A stretch of 64,000 nt of DNA from Trinickia sp. Y13. Lineage in GTDB: Bacteria; Pseudomonadota; Gammaproteobacteria; Burkholderiales; Burkholderiaceae. The position numbers and the translations under genes were made by a program. Shown in pieces: positions 48,930 to 58,038 of the stretch (its first letter is position 1; each line of letters begins with the position of its first letter). Under the pieces are notes generated by a model. The model worked only from the letters and a program-made list of their open reading frames with translations, was not told where the DNA came from and ran no database searches. Where the stretch lies: the NCBI RefSeq assembly GCF_029522115.1, contig NZ_JAKWFK010000003.1, forward strand, positions 310,001 through 374,000, read 5' to 3'.

Positions 48930-49664
48930 TCAAACGCTCGGGGCCACCGACGCGCCGGCGATCCCATGCCGCTCGAGGGCTTGCGCAACGAAGCCCGATG
49001 TTTTCATCTCTTCGACGAAAGCGCCGAGCGCAGCGGCAGCGGCGTCGCCTCGGCGTTTGTGGATGCCCATGGCTTGCTGGATCACCATGAACCGCTCGCC
49101 GAGCATACGAAGACCGTCGATCGTGCGCGCATCCGCCTCGAGCTGCTGCTTCACGCCTGCGGCCACTTCCAGCCGTTGTTCCACGAAGGTATGCACGACG
49201 GCGGGCGAGCTGGGCGCACGAACGATTTGCGCGTGTTCGAGTTCGCGTGTCAGGAAGAGGTCGTATGCACTGCCTTTGCCGACTGCGACTCGGTTGTGAG
49301 CTTGATCGACATCTTGGTTCGTCCTGATCGGCGAGTCGTTGCGCACGAGATAGAAGCCTTCGATCAACACATACGGCGCGGTGAAGGCAATTTTCTCGCC
49401 GCGTACGGGATCGATGGCAAAAAAGCCGAAATCGGCGCGTTCCTCGCTCACGGCTTCGACGGATTTGGCCGCCGTGTCGAAGATCATCCACTCGAGTTCG
49501 ACGTTCAGCTTTTGGGCGAGCGCCCGCGCGAGGTCGATCGATACGCCGCAGGGCTCGCCCGACCGAGCGTGCCGATTGGCGAGGATGGGGTTGCCGAGAT
49601 TGATCGAAGCGCGCAGCTTGCCGGTCGGCGCGAATGCACTCGCGAGAGAAGGGTCGATGTTCAT
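48930..49664 (-). CDS. Solute-binding protein family 3-like, no signal peptide
   Basis: 244 residues with the type 2 periplasmic-binding fold: GVSIDLARALAQKLNVELEW, ERADFGFFAIDPVRGEKIAF, APYVLIEGFYLVR and VAVGKGSAYDLFLTRELEHA. The N-terminus (MNIDPSLASAFAPTGKLRA) has no hydrophobic signal, and no ABC permease or ATPase gene is nearby. It may be a cytosolic ligand-binding protein or a cyclohexadienyl-dehydratase-like enzyme. ATG 49688 is an alternative start and also gives no signal peptide. Confidence 0.75.
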   Translation of the reverse strand: MNIDPSLASAFAPTGKLRASINLGNPILANRHARSGEPCGVSIDLARALAQKLNVELEWMIFDTAAKSVEAVSEERADFGFFAIDPVRGEKIAFTAPYVLIEGFYLVRNDSPIRTNQDVDQAHNRVAVGKGSAYDLFLTRELEHAQIVRAPSSPAVVHTFVEQRLEVAAGVKQQLEADARTIDGLRMLGERFMVIQQAMGIHKRRGDAAAAALGAFVEEMKTSGFVAQALERHGIAGASVAPSV

Positions 49665-49843
49665 GGCCTTGGGATCGCAACCGCCCATGCTGGCGCGGTT
49701 CTTATCGAGTTGAGGGAGACTGATGCGCGAGCGCGGCTAGCGCGCCTTGCCAATGATACCGACGACCGACCGGCGCCGAGCTGCGCGCGCGTCGCCAAGC
49801 CGCGGGGCGCCGTGGGCGCTCGCCGATCCCGCGCGCAGTTGTG

Positions 49844-50785
49844 CTACTGAACGCGCCACGGCGGCAACGGCGAAAAGCGATGCGCGATCCAATCCACGAA
49901 GGCGCGGGTTTTTGCCGGTAGCAGGCGGTTCGACGGCACGACGGCGTAGATTGCGCCTTCGTCTTGCGGCAGCCATTGTGCGAGCGTGGGCACGAGCGTG
50001 CCCGCGGCCAGCTCGCGGCCGACCAGCCAATCCGTGCTGAGCATGATCCCCAGGCCTTGCACGGCGGCGTGAACGAGCGCTTCGGCGTCGTCCGAAACGA
50101 GCGGCCCGTCCACGCGTACCGTCACGCGCTCGCCGCGGGCATGGCCGAAGGTCCAGTTAGGGTGCGAGGCTAGGCCCGTGAAGGCGAGGCAGGGTAGCCG
50201 CGCCAAATCTTCGGGGCGCTCGGGCGCACCGTAGCGCTCGAGAAACGTCGGAGCCACACACAACAGGCGGCGACGCGGCGCGATCCGCCGCGCCACCAGT
50301 CGCGAATCGGCGAGTTCCCCGAGCCGCACGGCCGCGTCGAATCCTTCCGCCACGAGGTCGACGAATCGATTTGCGTAAGAGGCATCGATGCGCACTTGAG
50401 GGTGCGCGGCCATGAAGTCGGGCAGCGACGGTGCGATCCACATGCGGCCGAACGTGGCAGGTAGCGCGAGGCGTAGCGTGCCGCGCGCTTCGCCGCTTCC
50501 ATGCGCCGCTGCAGCCTCCTGCGCTTCGGCCAATGCGGCCATGATCGCTTGCACTTGAACCAGAAAGCCCGCACCTGCCTCGGTCATTGCGACGTGACGC
50601 GTCGTGCGCGTCAGAAGCCTCACGCCAAGCCGCCGCTCCAACGACTGCACGCGACGCGAGAGAACCGTCGCATCGCGGCTCAGCGCCGAAGCGGCCTTCG
50701 TGAACGAACCGAGCTCGGCCACGGCGGCAAACGCCGCCATCTCGGCAATATGGTTTCCATCAGGCCATTGCTGCATGGTGTGCAC
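49844..50785 (-). CDS. LysR-family transcriptional regulator
   Basis: 313 residues with the N-terminal winged helix (FAAVAELGSFTKAASALSRD, VLSRRVQSLERRLGVRLL TR-type) and a C-terminal effector domain (LRLALPATFGRMWIAPSLPD). Divergent from the quinone oxidoreductase gene with 80 bases between the start codons, the classic arrangement for a LysR regulator and its target. Confidence 0.9.
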   Translation of the reverse strand: MHTMQQWPDGNHIAEMAAFAAVAELGSFTKAASALSRDATVLSRRVQSLERRLGVRLLTRTTRHVAMTEAGAGFLVQVQAIMAALAEAQEAAAAHGSGEARGTLRLALPATFGRMWIAPSLPDFMAAHPQVRIDASYANRFVDLVAEGFDAAVRLGELADSRLVARRIAPRRRLLCVAPTFLERYGAPERPEDLARLPCLAFTGLASHPNWTFGHARGERVTVRVDGPLVSDDAEALVHAAVQGLGIMLSTDWLVGRELAAGTLVPTLAQWLPQDEGAIYAVVPSNRLLPAKTRAFVDWIAHRFSPLPPWRVQ

Positions 50786-50865
50786 GATTGTTATGTGATT
50801 CAGTCAGTTTATCGGATTCCGTTGCATCAGTAAGCTTCTCTTCATTCAACCCGAGGAGAAAAACC

Positions 50866-51873
50866 ATGCACGCTGTCGAACTTGCCGCGCCTTCTCTCGA
50901 TGCTTTCCGCCGCGTGACGTTGCCGCAACCGGAGCCCGGCCCCGGCGAAGCGCTGGTCGCCATGCGAGCGGCGAGCCTGAATTTCGTTGACCTTGCGGTC
51001 GCGACCGGCCGGTATCCCGTTCCGCGGTTTCCCTTGATTCCGGTGGCGGACGGTGCGGGCGAAGTCGCCGCCGTCGGCCCCGGCGTGACGGAGTTCGTCG
51101 TCGGCCAGCGCGTGATTGCACATTCGAAGCCGCTTTGGATGGGTGGCCCTGCTCGCGCCGAAATCAGCGCAGCCACGCGCGGCGTGGTATTGCCCGGGTC
51201 GTTGGTCGAGTACGTCGTGTTGCCGGCCAGCGCGCTCGTGCCGACGCCCGCGCATCTGACCGACGAAGCCGCCGCCACGTTGCCGATCGCCGCGACGACG
51301 GCCTGGCGCGGGTTGCGCACGGCCGGCGTGCGTGCCGGGTCGGTGGTTGCGCTAATCGGTACGGGCGGCGTGAGCGTCATGGCCTTGCAATTGGCCAAGG
51401 CGGTCGGCGCGACGGTGATCATCACGTCGTCCTCCGACGAGAAGCTGGAACGGGCAAAGGCGCTTGGCGCCGACTTCACCGTCAACTACCGGCGCACATC
51501 GGCGTGGGACGAGGCGGTTCTCGAGATGACCGGAGGGGCCGGGGCGGACCTCATCGTCGAAACGGGCGGCACGCAAACGTTCGGCCGTTCGATCAATGCG
51601 GCGGCGCTTGGCGCCACGGTCTTCGTCATCGGCTTCGTCACCGGCACCACGGCAGAGGCCGATCTGTTCGCGATCATGAGGAAGGAACTCAACGTGCAAG
51701 GCAACACGACCGGCTCGGTTGCGGATTTGCGAGACGCGGCGCGCGCCGTGGCAGCGAGCAAAATGACGCCCGTGATCGACAGGACCTTCGGAATCGACGA
51801 GACGCCGCAGGCATACGCTTACCTGGCGCAGGGCGGCCAGCATTTCGGCAAGATTGCGATTACATGCGGCTAG
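50866..51873 (+). CDS. Quinone oxidoreductase-like zinc-type dehydrogenase
   Basis: Medium-chain dehydrogenase/reductase of the NADPH:quinone reductase type, 335 residues, ATG preceded by GAGGAG. It lacks the cysteine-rich structural zinc lobe. MRAASLNFVDLAVATGRYP and LIPVADGAGEVAAVGPGV are typical of the family and the dinucleotide loop is ALIGTGGVSVMALQLAKAVG. Physiological substrate unknown; likely controlled by the divergent LysR protein. Confidence 0.85.
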   Translation: MHAVELAAPSLDAFRRVTLPQPEPGPGEALVAMRAASLNFVDLAVATGRYPVPRFPLIPVADGAGEVAAVGPGVTEFVVGQRVIAHSKPLWMGGPARAEISAATRGVVLPGSLVEYVVLPASALVPTPAHLTDEAAATLPIAATTAWRGLRTAGVRAGSVVALIGTGGVSVMALQLAKAVGATVIITSSSDEKLERAKALGADFTVNYRRTSAWDEAVLEMTGGAGADLIVETGGTQTFGRSINAAALGATVFVIGFVTGTTAEADLFAIMRKELNVQGNTTGSVADLRDAARAVAASKMTPVIDRTFGIDETPQAYAYLAQGGQHFGKIAITCG

Positions 51874-52025
51874 CGGGAGCGCAGTGCGCCAACGAGTTCG
51901 GCAAGACGGCGTCCGCGCAGCGGCCGATTGGCAGTAGACGATACTCGCCGCCCGGTATATAAGAGTCGAACGAGGTCGCCGCAAGCAAGTTGCGGGATCG
52001 ACCGCAATAGACTCATAGGACTGCC

Positions 52026-52286
52026 ATGACGAATCCCGATCCGACCAAGCCGAAGCAAGAGCCTGCCTCTCCCGAACTCGATCACCTCCACGACGCCCTT
52101 GATCACGTCGATACGTTGCTGTCCTCGGGCAATATCGCCGTAAGCGCGGCCAAGGGCATTCTCTACAGCCTGATCGAGACGCTTGGCGCACTCGTCGGCG
52201 ACCCCGATCTGCCCGAGCATAGCCGTGCAGGCTACGAAGGTTTGCTCGAGACCGCGCGCGAGCTGCGCGCGAAAATCGGCAGGTAG
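52026..52286 (+). CDS. Small hypothetical protein, 86 residues
   Basis: Not recognised with confidence. A charged, proline-containing N-terminus (residues 1-18) is followed by what looks like a helical bundle (LDHLHDALDHVDTLLSSGN; ARGYEGLLETARELRAKIG-like end). No membrane segment. Codon use follows the neighbours. Stands alone, 152 bases after the quinone oxidoreductase gene. Confidence 0.6.
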   Translation: MTNPDPTKPKQEPASPELDHLHDALDHVDTLLSSGNIAVSAAKGILYSLIETLGALVGDPDLPEHSRAGYEGLLETARELRAKIGR

Positions 52287-52459
52287 GCCGTTGCCGGCCT
52301 GCCGGTTGGGGCGGCCAAGCGCGCCCGTCCCCAGCGGCGCGCCTGCGGCACTTCTTAGCGGTCCGAGACGCGTGTCGCCGATGGCCCCGAGCGAATGCTC
52401 CAGAAAGCGGGCGTCGACTCCCTGCTAAAATGCGCTCGCCGCAATGTAGTGGATCGCAG

Positions 52460-52876
52460 ATGAAATTGCTTGATGCCTTGGTCGAACAGCGCATTGCCGC
52501 TGCCGCCGCCCGCGGCGAGTTCGACGACTTGCCGGGAGCCGGAGCGCCACAGGACCTCGACGACGACCTGCTCGTGCCCGAGGAGGTCCGTGTCGCCAAT
52601 CGCATTTTGAAAAACGCCGGCTTCGTGCCGCCGGCCGTTGAGCAATTGCGCTCGCTCAGACACCTGCAAGAAGAGTTGCAGGCGGCAGGCGACCGGGCTA
52701 CGCGCTGTCGCCTGCAAGCGAAGCTGCTCGCGCTCGATATGGCCCTCGAGTCGCTTCGCGGCGAACCGACGGTCGTGCCGCGCGAATATTGCCGCCGCAT
52801 CGCCGAGCGTTTGTCGGAGCGCGTTCAAGACGGCGAACCCGCGACGACGCAGTCCCCGCCCGCGAGGCTTTCGTGA
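52460..52876 (+). CDS. DUF1992 (DnaJ-homologue C28-type) protein
   Basis: 138 residues. The family signature is at the start: LLDALVEQRIAAAAARGEFD, then DLPGAGAPQDLDDDLLVPEE and VANRILKNAGFVPP. The same domain occurs in eukaryotic DNAJC28, but there is no J domain here and the function is unknown. The final codons overlap the GTG start of tadA (GTGA), so the two are probably co-translated. Confidence 0.8.
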   Translation: MKLLDALVEQRIAAAAARGEFDDLPGAGAPQDLDDDLLVPEEVRVANRILKNAGFVPPAVEQLRSLRHLQEELQAAGDRATRCRLQAKLLALDMALESLRGEPTVVPREYCRRIAERLSERVQDGEPATTQSPPARLS

Positions 52877-53487
52877 GCGAGGCGCTGCCCGCCGCAGAGC
52901 TGCCGCACCCGCAGGAGCCCACCGGCGCGTGCGCGGGTTTGTCCACGGCAGAGGCGGGGGCGGTGCATTCGGAGCGCGACCGGCGCTATATGTCGTTGGC
53001 GCTCGATGCCGCTCAGTCGGCCCGCACAGCAGGGGAGGTGCCCGTTGGAGCGGTGCTGGTTTGCGGCGACGAGGTGATCGCAACCGGTTTCAATCATCCG
53101 ATCGGCGCACACGACCCGTCCGCTCACGCTGAAATGATCGCGTTGCGCAAGGCCGCGCAATCGCGGCAAAACTATCGTTTGCCCGGCTGTGAACTCTATG
53201 TGACGCTCGAACCGTGCCTCATGTGCGCCGGCGCGATCATGCATGCGCGCCTTGCGCGCGTCGTTTTCGGTGCGTCCGATCCGAAGACGGGCGCATGCGG
53301 CAGCGTCGTCGATGCGTTTGCCAATGCTCAGCTCAACCACCATACGCAGGTCACGGGCGGCGTGCTCGCGACCGAATGCGGCAATACGCTGAAGTCGTTT
53401 TTCGCCGATCGCCGTCGGGCAATCCGAGCGGAGCGCGCGGCCGCGGCGGCCCAAGCCCAGGCCTGCGTGCCGCAGCAGCCTGTCTAA
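52873..53487 (+). CDS. tadA: tRNA-specific adenosine deaminase
   Basis: Converts wobble adenosine 34 of tRNA-Arg(ACG) to inosine. Zinc ligands are H85 (in HAE, with E87 as proton shuttle), C115 and C118 (TLEPCLMCAGAIMHAR). The GTG at 52873, overlapping the DUF1992 stop, gives 204 residues with about 38 extra N-terminal residues; ATG 52990 would give the usual compact enzyme. ARVVFGASDPKTGACGS is conserved. Confidence 0.92.
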   Translation: MSEALPAAELPHPQEPTGACAGLSTAEAGAVHSERDRRYMSLALDAAQSARTAGEVPVGAVLVCGDEVIATGFNHPIGAHDPSAHAEMIALRKAAQSRQNYRLPGCELYVTLEPCLMCAGAIMHARLARVVFGASDPKTGACGSVVDAFANAQLNHHTQVTGGVLATECGNTLKSFFADRRRAIRAERAAAAAQAQACVPQQPV

Positions 53488-53546
53488 GTCCATCGAGTCG
53501 CGCGAATGCTCGGTGCGCGACTTCTCATTCCCACAATCAACCGACC

Positions 53547-54473
53547 ATGGCCCGCTCCCGCTCCATCGAGATCGTCGCTCCGTCAGGCTATCCGCCCGAT
53601 GCCCTCGCTGCCGAGCGCGGCATGGCTAGACTGCGGGCGCAGGGTCACGAAGTCCGAGGCGGGGAGGCGGCTTTGCGCCGCTACCTACGCTTCGGCGGCA
53701 CCGACGCCGAGCGCGCGCAGGATCTGAATCGTCTCGCCGATCCGGCCCGCGGCTTGCCGGACATCGTCTTGGCGCTGCGCGGCGGTTACGGCGCCGTTCG
53801 CATTCTCGACGCGCTCGATTACACGGGGCTAGGGCGCCGCCTCGCCGGCCAACGCATTGCAATTTGCGGGCACAGCGATTTCACGGCGGTTCAACTGGCG
53901 TTGTTCGCTCGTGCGGGACTGGTGACATTCGGCGGCCCCATGGTGACCGCCAATTTCGGCGCTCAGGTAGAAAGCGCTTTCACCCTAGAGCATTTTTGGC
54001 AGGCGCTCGAATCACCCGAATTCACGGTGCGAGAAGCGATTGCCCAGACGCACGAGATCGATGTCAGCGGCACGCTGTGGGGCGGCAATTTGGCGATGAT
54101 CGCGGCGCTCGTCGGCACGCCCTATATGCCGCGCATCGAAGGCGGCATCTTATTCATCGAGGAAGTGAACGAGCATCCTTACCGCATCGAGCGCATGCTT
54201 TATCAACTGCATCTGGCCGGCATCCTCGCTCGTCAGCGCGCCATCGTGCTCGGCGACTTCACGGGGGGCAAGCTCTCGCCGTACGACAACGGTTTCGATT
54301 TGTCATCGGTGATCGAGCAGATCGGTACCCTCACCGGATTGCCCATCGTGACAGGGCTGCGATTCGGCCATGGTCCGGACATTCTCACGCTTCCCTTTGG
54401 TGCGCGCGCTCGGCTGCAAGCCGGGCGAGACGGCTTCGCGCTAACTGTCAGCGGACATCCGACATTGCGGTGA
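53547..54473 (+). CDS. ldcA: Muramoyltetrapeptide (LD-) carboxypeptidase
   Basis: Serine peptidase of family S66 that removes the terminal D-alanine from murein tetrapeptides during recycling in the cytosol. 308 residues. The nucleophile is S110 (CGHSDFTA); FIEEVNEHPYRIERML and LRFGHGPD supply the expected Glu and His of the Ser-Glu-His triad. LRGGYGAVRILD is also typical. Follows tadA by 59 bases. Confidence 0.92.
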   Translation: MARSRSIEIVAPSGYPPDALAAERGMARLRAQGHEVRGGEAALRRYLRFGGTDAERAQDLNRLADPARGLPDIVLALRGGYGAVRILDALDYTGLGRRLAGQRIAICGHSDFTAVQLALFARAGLVTFGGPMVTANFGAQVESAFTLEHFWQALESPEFTVREAIAQTHEIDVSGTLWGGNLAMIAALVGTPYMPRIEGGILFIEEVNEHPYRIERMLYQLHLAGILARQRAIVLGDFTGGKLSPYDNGFDLSSVIEQIGTLTGLPIVTGLRFGHGPDILTLPFGARARLQAGRDGFALTVSGHPTLR

Positions 54474-54513
54474 TGCGAGGCGGGACGCGGCGCTTCGGTC
54501 ATCGGGCGGGAAG

Positions 54514-54525
54514 ATTGTTGACAAT
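54514..54525. promoter_or_regulatory. FadR-type operator, distal copy
   Basis: ATTGTTGACAAT, a perfect palindrome (GATTGTTGACAATC with flanks) matching the T-N-G-T-Nx-A-C-N-A pattern of FadR-subfamily GntR regulators. Exactly 144 bases before an identical copy. Confidence 0.6.
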
Positions 54526-54657
54526 CCAAGGGTCGATTGGATGCAAGATGGCGGTGCATTAGGCGCGTCGCTCATGCACTTGGCCGTTGCACTATGCACC
54601 AAGTAGCGGATAAATCAGAAGTTTGGCTGCACGGATGGCTCGATCTTCAACAAATAA

Positions 54658-54669
54658 ATTGTTGACAAT
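54658..54669. promoter_or_regulatory. FadR-type operator, proximal copy
   Basis: ATTGTTGACAAT again, identical to 54514-54525. It covers the -35 hexamer of the gntR promoter, so binding should repress the gene. Confidence 0.65.
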
Positions 54670-54689
54670 CTTTATGTCGAATCTACTAT
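54662..54689 (+). promoter_or_regulatory. Promoter of the GntR regulator gene
   Basis: Perfect TTGACA (54662-54667), 16-base spacer, TACTAT (54684-54689). The -10 ends only seven bases before the start codon, so the transcript would have almost no leader. Confidence 0.65.
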
Positions 54690-54696
54690 AGCCAAC

Positions 54697-55392
54697 ATGT
54701 CGACAGCGAAATCATCCGAGCCGGCAACCCCGGCGGCGATCGCTGAACGTATTCGCGACGCGATTCTCGAGCACAGGCTCGAACCCGGGGCGAAGCTGAC
54801 GGAAGCGCAATTGTGCGAAGTGTTCGGCGTCAAGCGAGGGAGCGTGCGCCAAGCCTTGTCGTTGCTGGCCACAGAGCATCTCGTCGATCTGGAGCCGAAT
54901 CGCGGCGCGTTCGTGGCGAGCCCGTCGCTTCAGGAAGTTCATGAAGTGTTCGAAATGCGCCGCATCATCGAGGCGGCCGTGATCGAGCGCGTATGCCGCA
55001 ATCAAGGCGGCCAAGGCGCCGCGCACTTGAAGTCGATCGCGAAGATGATCGAGCGCGAACGCACGGCATTCGAGCATCGCGATTTCCGTTCATGGATTCG
55101 CCTGTCAGGCGAATTTCATACGGAGTTGGCTGCGCTAACGGGCAACCGCGTGCTCTGCAGTTGCTTGACCGGACTCGTTGCGCGTTCGACGTTGATCTCG
55201 GCGCTGTACGAATCGCTCGGACGCAGTCCATGCTCGTTCGACGAGCATGCGCAAATCGTCGCTGCGATAGAAGCCGGCGATACGGCGCATGCATCGGACC
55301 TGATGGTGCGGCATTTGGAGACGGTGGAATTGAAGATGCTCGATCGGCCTGCACGAGGTGCGGCCGATCTGCGCGAAGTCTTCGGCGCCTAG
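54697..55392 (+). CDS. GntR-family regulator, FadR/FCD subgroup
   Basis: 231 residues. The winged helix covers residues 10-75 (IAERIRDAILEHRLEPGAKL, LCEVFGVKRGSVRQALSLLA). The all-helical FCD sensor domain follows (EVFEMRRIIEAAVIERVC; SGEFHTELAALTGN; DEHAQIVAAIEAGDTAHASD) with the metal-binding histidines usual in the subgroup. First gene of the urate/allantoin region and its probable regulator; likely autoregulated through the two palindromes upstream. Confidence 0.88.
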   Translation: MSTAKSSEPATPAAIAERIRDAILEHRLEPGAKLTEAQLCEVFGVKRGSVRQALSLLATEHLVDLEPNRGAFVASPSLQEVHEVFEMRRIIEAAVIERVCRNQGGQGAAHLKSIAKMIERERTAFEHRDFRSWIRLSGEFHTELAALTGNRVLCSCLTGLVARSTLISALYESLGRSPCSFDEHAQIVAAIEAGDTAHASDLMVRHLETVELKMLDRPARGAADLREVFGA

Positions 55393-55587
55393 GCTCAGGT
55401 TTTCCGGCACACCGTACGTATCGCGCAAAATCGAAAAATTTCTTTAGGACAACTAACTACATCCAACCACCTTGGGGGCGAAGGTCGCGGGTTGCGCCGA
55501 CTGCGACCGGTTGAACGAGGCGCTTCGTCACGTGTGCGGCGCCTTTGCGCCGTGCGGCAATGCTCTTTCCCTTCACCGGAGACGCTC

Positions 55588-57072
55588 ATGCCTGACCTGA
55601 CCGTACCCACCGATGCCGGCGCCGTCGGCCCATCGCCCTCGACCAGCGCAGCCGGCTTGCCCGCCGGCTACAGCGAACGCCTATTCAATGCCGACTTAGC
55701 GCCGCTGCGGGATCAGCATTGGGGCACTTACAACATCTTCGCGTTCTGGATGTCGGACGTGCATAGCGTGGGCGGCTATGTGTTCGCGGGCAGTTTGTTC
55801 GCCCTAGGCTTGACGAGCTGGCAAGTGTTGATTGCGCTGCTCGTGGGCATTGGCATCGTAAACGTGTTCGCCAACTTGATCGCGAAATCGAGCCAACGAA
55901 ACGGCGTGCCTTACCCCGTCATTTGCCGCGCGACGTTCGGCGTGCTCGGCGCGAACATCCCGGCCGTGATCCGCGGCCTGATCGCCGTCGCATGGTATGG
56001 CATCCAAACGTACCTCGCATCGAGCGCCTTCGTCATCGTTCTGCTCAAATTCGCGCCGCAGCTCATGCCTTATGCTGACGTTCATCACCACGGGTGGCTC
56101 GGATTGTCGGCGCTCGGTTGGGCTGGTTTCATGACGCTCTGGGTGCTGCAAGCGCTCGTGTTTTGGAACGGCATGGAGACGATCAAGAAATTCATCGACT
56201 TCGCCGGCCCCGCCGTCTATGTGGTGATGTTCATCCTGGCTGGCTACATGGTTGCGCGCGCGGGCATCTCGAACATCAGCCTCAATCTCGGCACGGTGAA
56301 ATACCACGGTTGGGAAGCGCTGCCCGTCACGATCACGGCGATTTCGCTCGTGGTGTCGTACTTCTCCGGGCCTATGCTGAACTTCGGCGATTTTTCTCGG
56401 TACTGCAAGAGCTATACGAGCGTGAAGCGCGGCAATTTCTGGGGGCTCCCCGTCAACTTTCTGGCGTTTTCGCTCGTGACGGTCGTTACGACATCGGCAA
56501 CGATGCCCGTCTTCGGCGAGTTGATCACCGACCCCGTCGCCACGGTGGGGCGCATCGACCAGCCGTTCGCCGTGGTGCTGGGCGCGTTGACGTTCATGAT
56601 CGCGACCATTGGCATCAACATCGTCGCCAATTTCGTTTCGCCCGCCTTCGACTTCTCCAATGTCGCGCCCAAGCACATCAGTTGGCGCGCGGGCGGCATG
56701 GTCGCCGCAACCGCTTCGGTTTTCATCACCCCGTGGAACCTCTTCAACAATCCGGCGGTGATCCACTACACGCTCGATGTGCTCGGCTCGTTCATCGGTC
56801 CGCTCTACGGCGTCTTGATCGTCGATTACTACCTCGTCAAGCGAGAGCGCGTCGTGCTCGACGATCTCTATTCGATGTCGGAATCAGGCGCCTACTGGTA
56901 TCGAGGCGGTGTCAATTGGAGCGCGGTGGCCGCCGTGCTGCCCGCAGCCGCCATTGCCGTGCTGTGCGTGATGACGCCGGCGCTTGCGCCGCTCGCGAAC
57001 TTCTCTTGGTTCATCGGGGTTGCGCTCGCGGGCATTTTCTATGCGTTCGCGGCGCGCACAGTGGGCCGCTGA
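55588..57072 (+). CDS. NCS1 nucleobase/allantoin:cation symporter
   Basis: Twelve-segment permease of the nucleobase:cation symport-1 family, 494 residues from ATG 55588. The family hallmarks YSERLFNADLAPL, WGTYNIFAFWMSDVHSVGGY and NGVPYPVICRATFGVLGAN are present, as is SYFSGPMLNFGDFSRYCKS. Position among allantoin-degrading genes points to allantoin, urate or another purine base as substrate. Followed 33 bases later by the racemase gene. Confidence 0.88.
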   Translation: MPDLTVPTDAGAVGPSPSTSAAGLPAGYSERLFNADLAPLRDQHWGTYNIFAFWMSDVHSVGGYVFAGSLFALGLTSWQVLIALLVGIGIVNVFANLIAKSSQRNGVPYPVICRATFGVLGANIPAVIRGLIAVAWYGIQTYLASSAFVIVLLKFAPQLMPYADVHHHGWLGLSALGWAGFMTLWVLQALVFWNGMETIKKFIDFAGPAVYVVMFILAGYMVARAGISNISLNLGTVKYHGWEALPVTITAISLVVSYFSGPMLNFGDFSRYCKSYTSVKRGNFWGLPVNFLAFSLVTVVTTSATMPVFGELITDPVATVGRIDQPFAVVLGALTFMIATIGINIVANFVSPAFDFSNVAPKHISWRAGGMVAATASVFITPWNLFNNPAVIHYTLDVLGSFIGPLYGVLIVDYYLVKRERVVLDDLYSMSESGAYWYRGGVNWSAVAAVLPAAAIAVLCVMTPALAPLANFSWFIGVALAGIFYAFAARTVGR

Positions 57073-57105
57073 GACAAGTCATTCCGCCCTTGGAGGAGCA
57101 GCGCG

Positions 57106-57855
57106 ATGAAAATCAAGCTCATCAATCCAAACACCACCGCGCGCATGACCGAAACGATGGCTCACTGCGCGCGTGCCGTCGCGGCCGCCGGCACCGAGGT
57201 CGTCGCGGCGACCTCGGCGATGGGGCCGCCATCGATCGAAAGCTGGTATGACGAGTCCCTTGCGCTGCCGGGCCTGCTTGCCGAAGTCGCGGCTGGCGAG
57301 CGCGAAGGCGTCGACGGTTACGTGATTGCGTGCTTCGGCGATCCGGGCTTGTTCGCGGCGCGCGAGCTTGCTCGCGGACCCGTCGTCGGTATCGCGGAAG
57401 CGGCGATGCATGCGGCCAGCGTGATCGCGCCAGGCTTTTCCGTCGTGACGACGCTCGCTCGCACGACCGGTATGGCGTGGCATCTCGCCGAGCGCTATGG
57501 GATGAAGCGCTTCTGCCGCTCCGTGCGCGCGACCGACGTCCCCGTGCTCGAACTCGACCGGCCCGGCAGCGCGGCTCGGCAATTGATCGTCGAGGAATGC
57601 CGTCGCGCGCTCGAACACGATGGCGCCGATGCCATCGTCCTCGGGTGTGCAGGCATGGCCGACCTGTGCCATGCCGTCGAGCGCGAGATCGGCGCTCCCG
57701 TCGTGGAAGGCGTGACCGCGGCGCTCAAGTGGGTCGAGGCGCTCGTTTCCTTGAGGCTCGGCACGGCCAAGCGCGGCGAGTACGATCACCCGTTGCCCAA
57801 GCGCTATGACGGTCCGTTGGCCGATTTCGGACCGCGAGACGCGCGCGGCGCTTGA
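57106..57855 (+). CDS. Hydantoin/allantoin racemase (Asp/Glu racemase family)
   Basis: Cofactor-independent two-cysteine racemase, 249 residues, preceded by GGAGGAG. The catalytic pair is C76 (VIACFGDPG) and C181 (VLGCAGM). INPNTTARMTETM near the N-terminus is typical of hydantoin racemases. In this context it probably interconverts allantoin enantiomers so that spontaneously formed R-allantoin can be used. Homologues racemising other 5-substituted hydantoins are known. Confidence 0.85.
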   Translation: MKIKLINPNTTARMTETMAHCARAVAAAGTEVVAATSAMGPPSIESWYDESLALPGLLAEVAAGEREGVDGYVIACFGDPGLFAARELARGPVVGIAEAAMHAASVIAPGFSVVTTLARTTGMAWHLAERYGMKRFCRSVRATDVPVLELDRPGSAARQLIVEECRRALEHDGADAIVLGCAGMADLCHAVEREIGAPVVEGVTAALKWVEALVSLRLGTAKRGEYDHPLPKRYDGPLADFGPRDARGA

Positions 57856-57916
57856 GTCGATTGCCGCCGCACGCGGACAGCGCACGACATACGAGCGTGG
57901 TGAGCCTCGATATCGG

Positions 57917-57946
57917 CCCGCTCGTATGGGCGCGAGCGGGTGTTTT
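57917..57946 (+). terminator. Terminator after the racemase gene
   Basis: CCCGCTCG (57917-57924), eight-base loop, CGAGCGGG (57933-57940), then TGTTTTATAT. It suggests that puuE and downstream genes have their own promoter within the next 90 bases. Confidence 0.55.
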
Positions 57947-58038
57947 ATATACACTCATTCCACCGAGACGTATCGGTGCGGCAAGCGGCTTGCACGCTGC
58001 GTCGCGGCATCGTCGTCACCACGCTAAGAACCCTTGCT

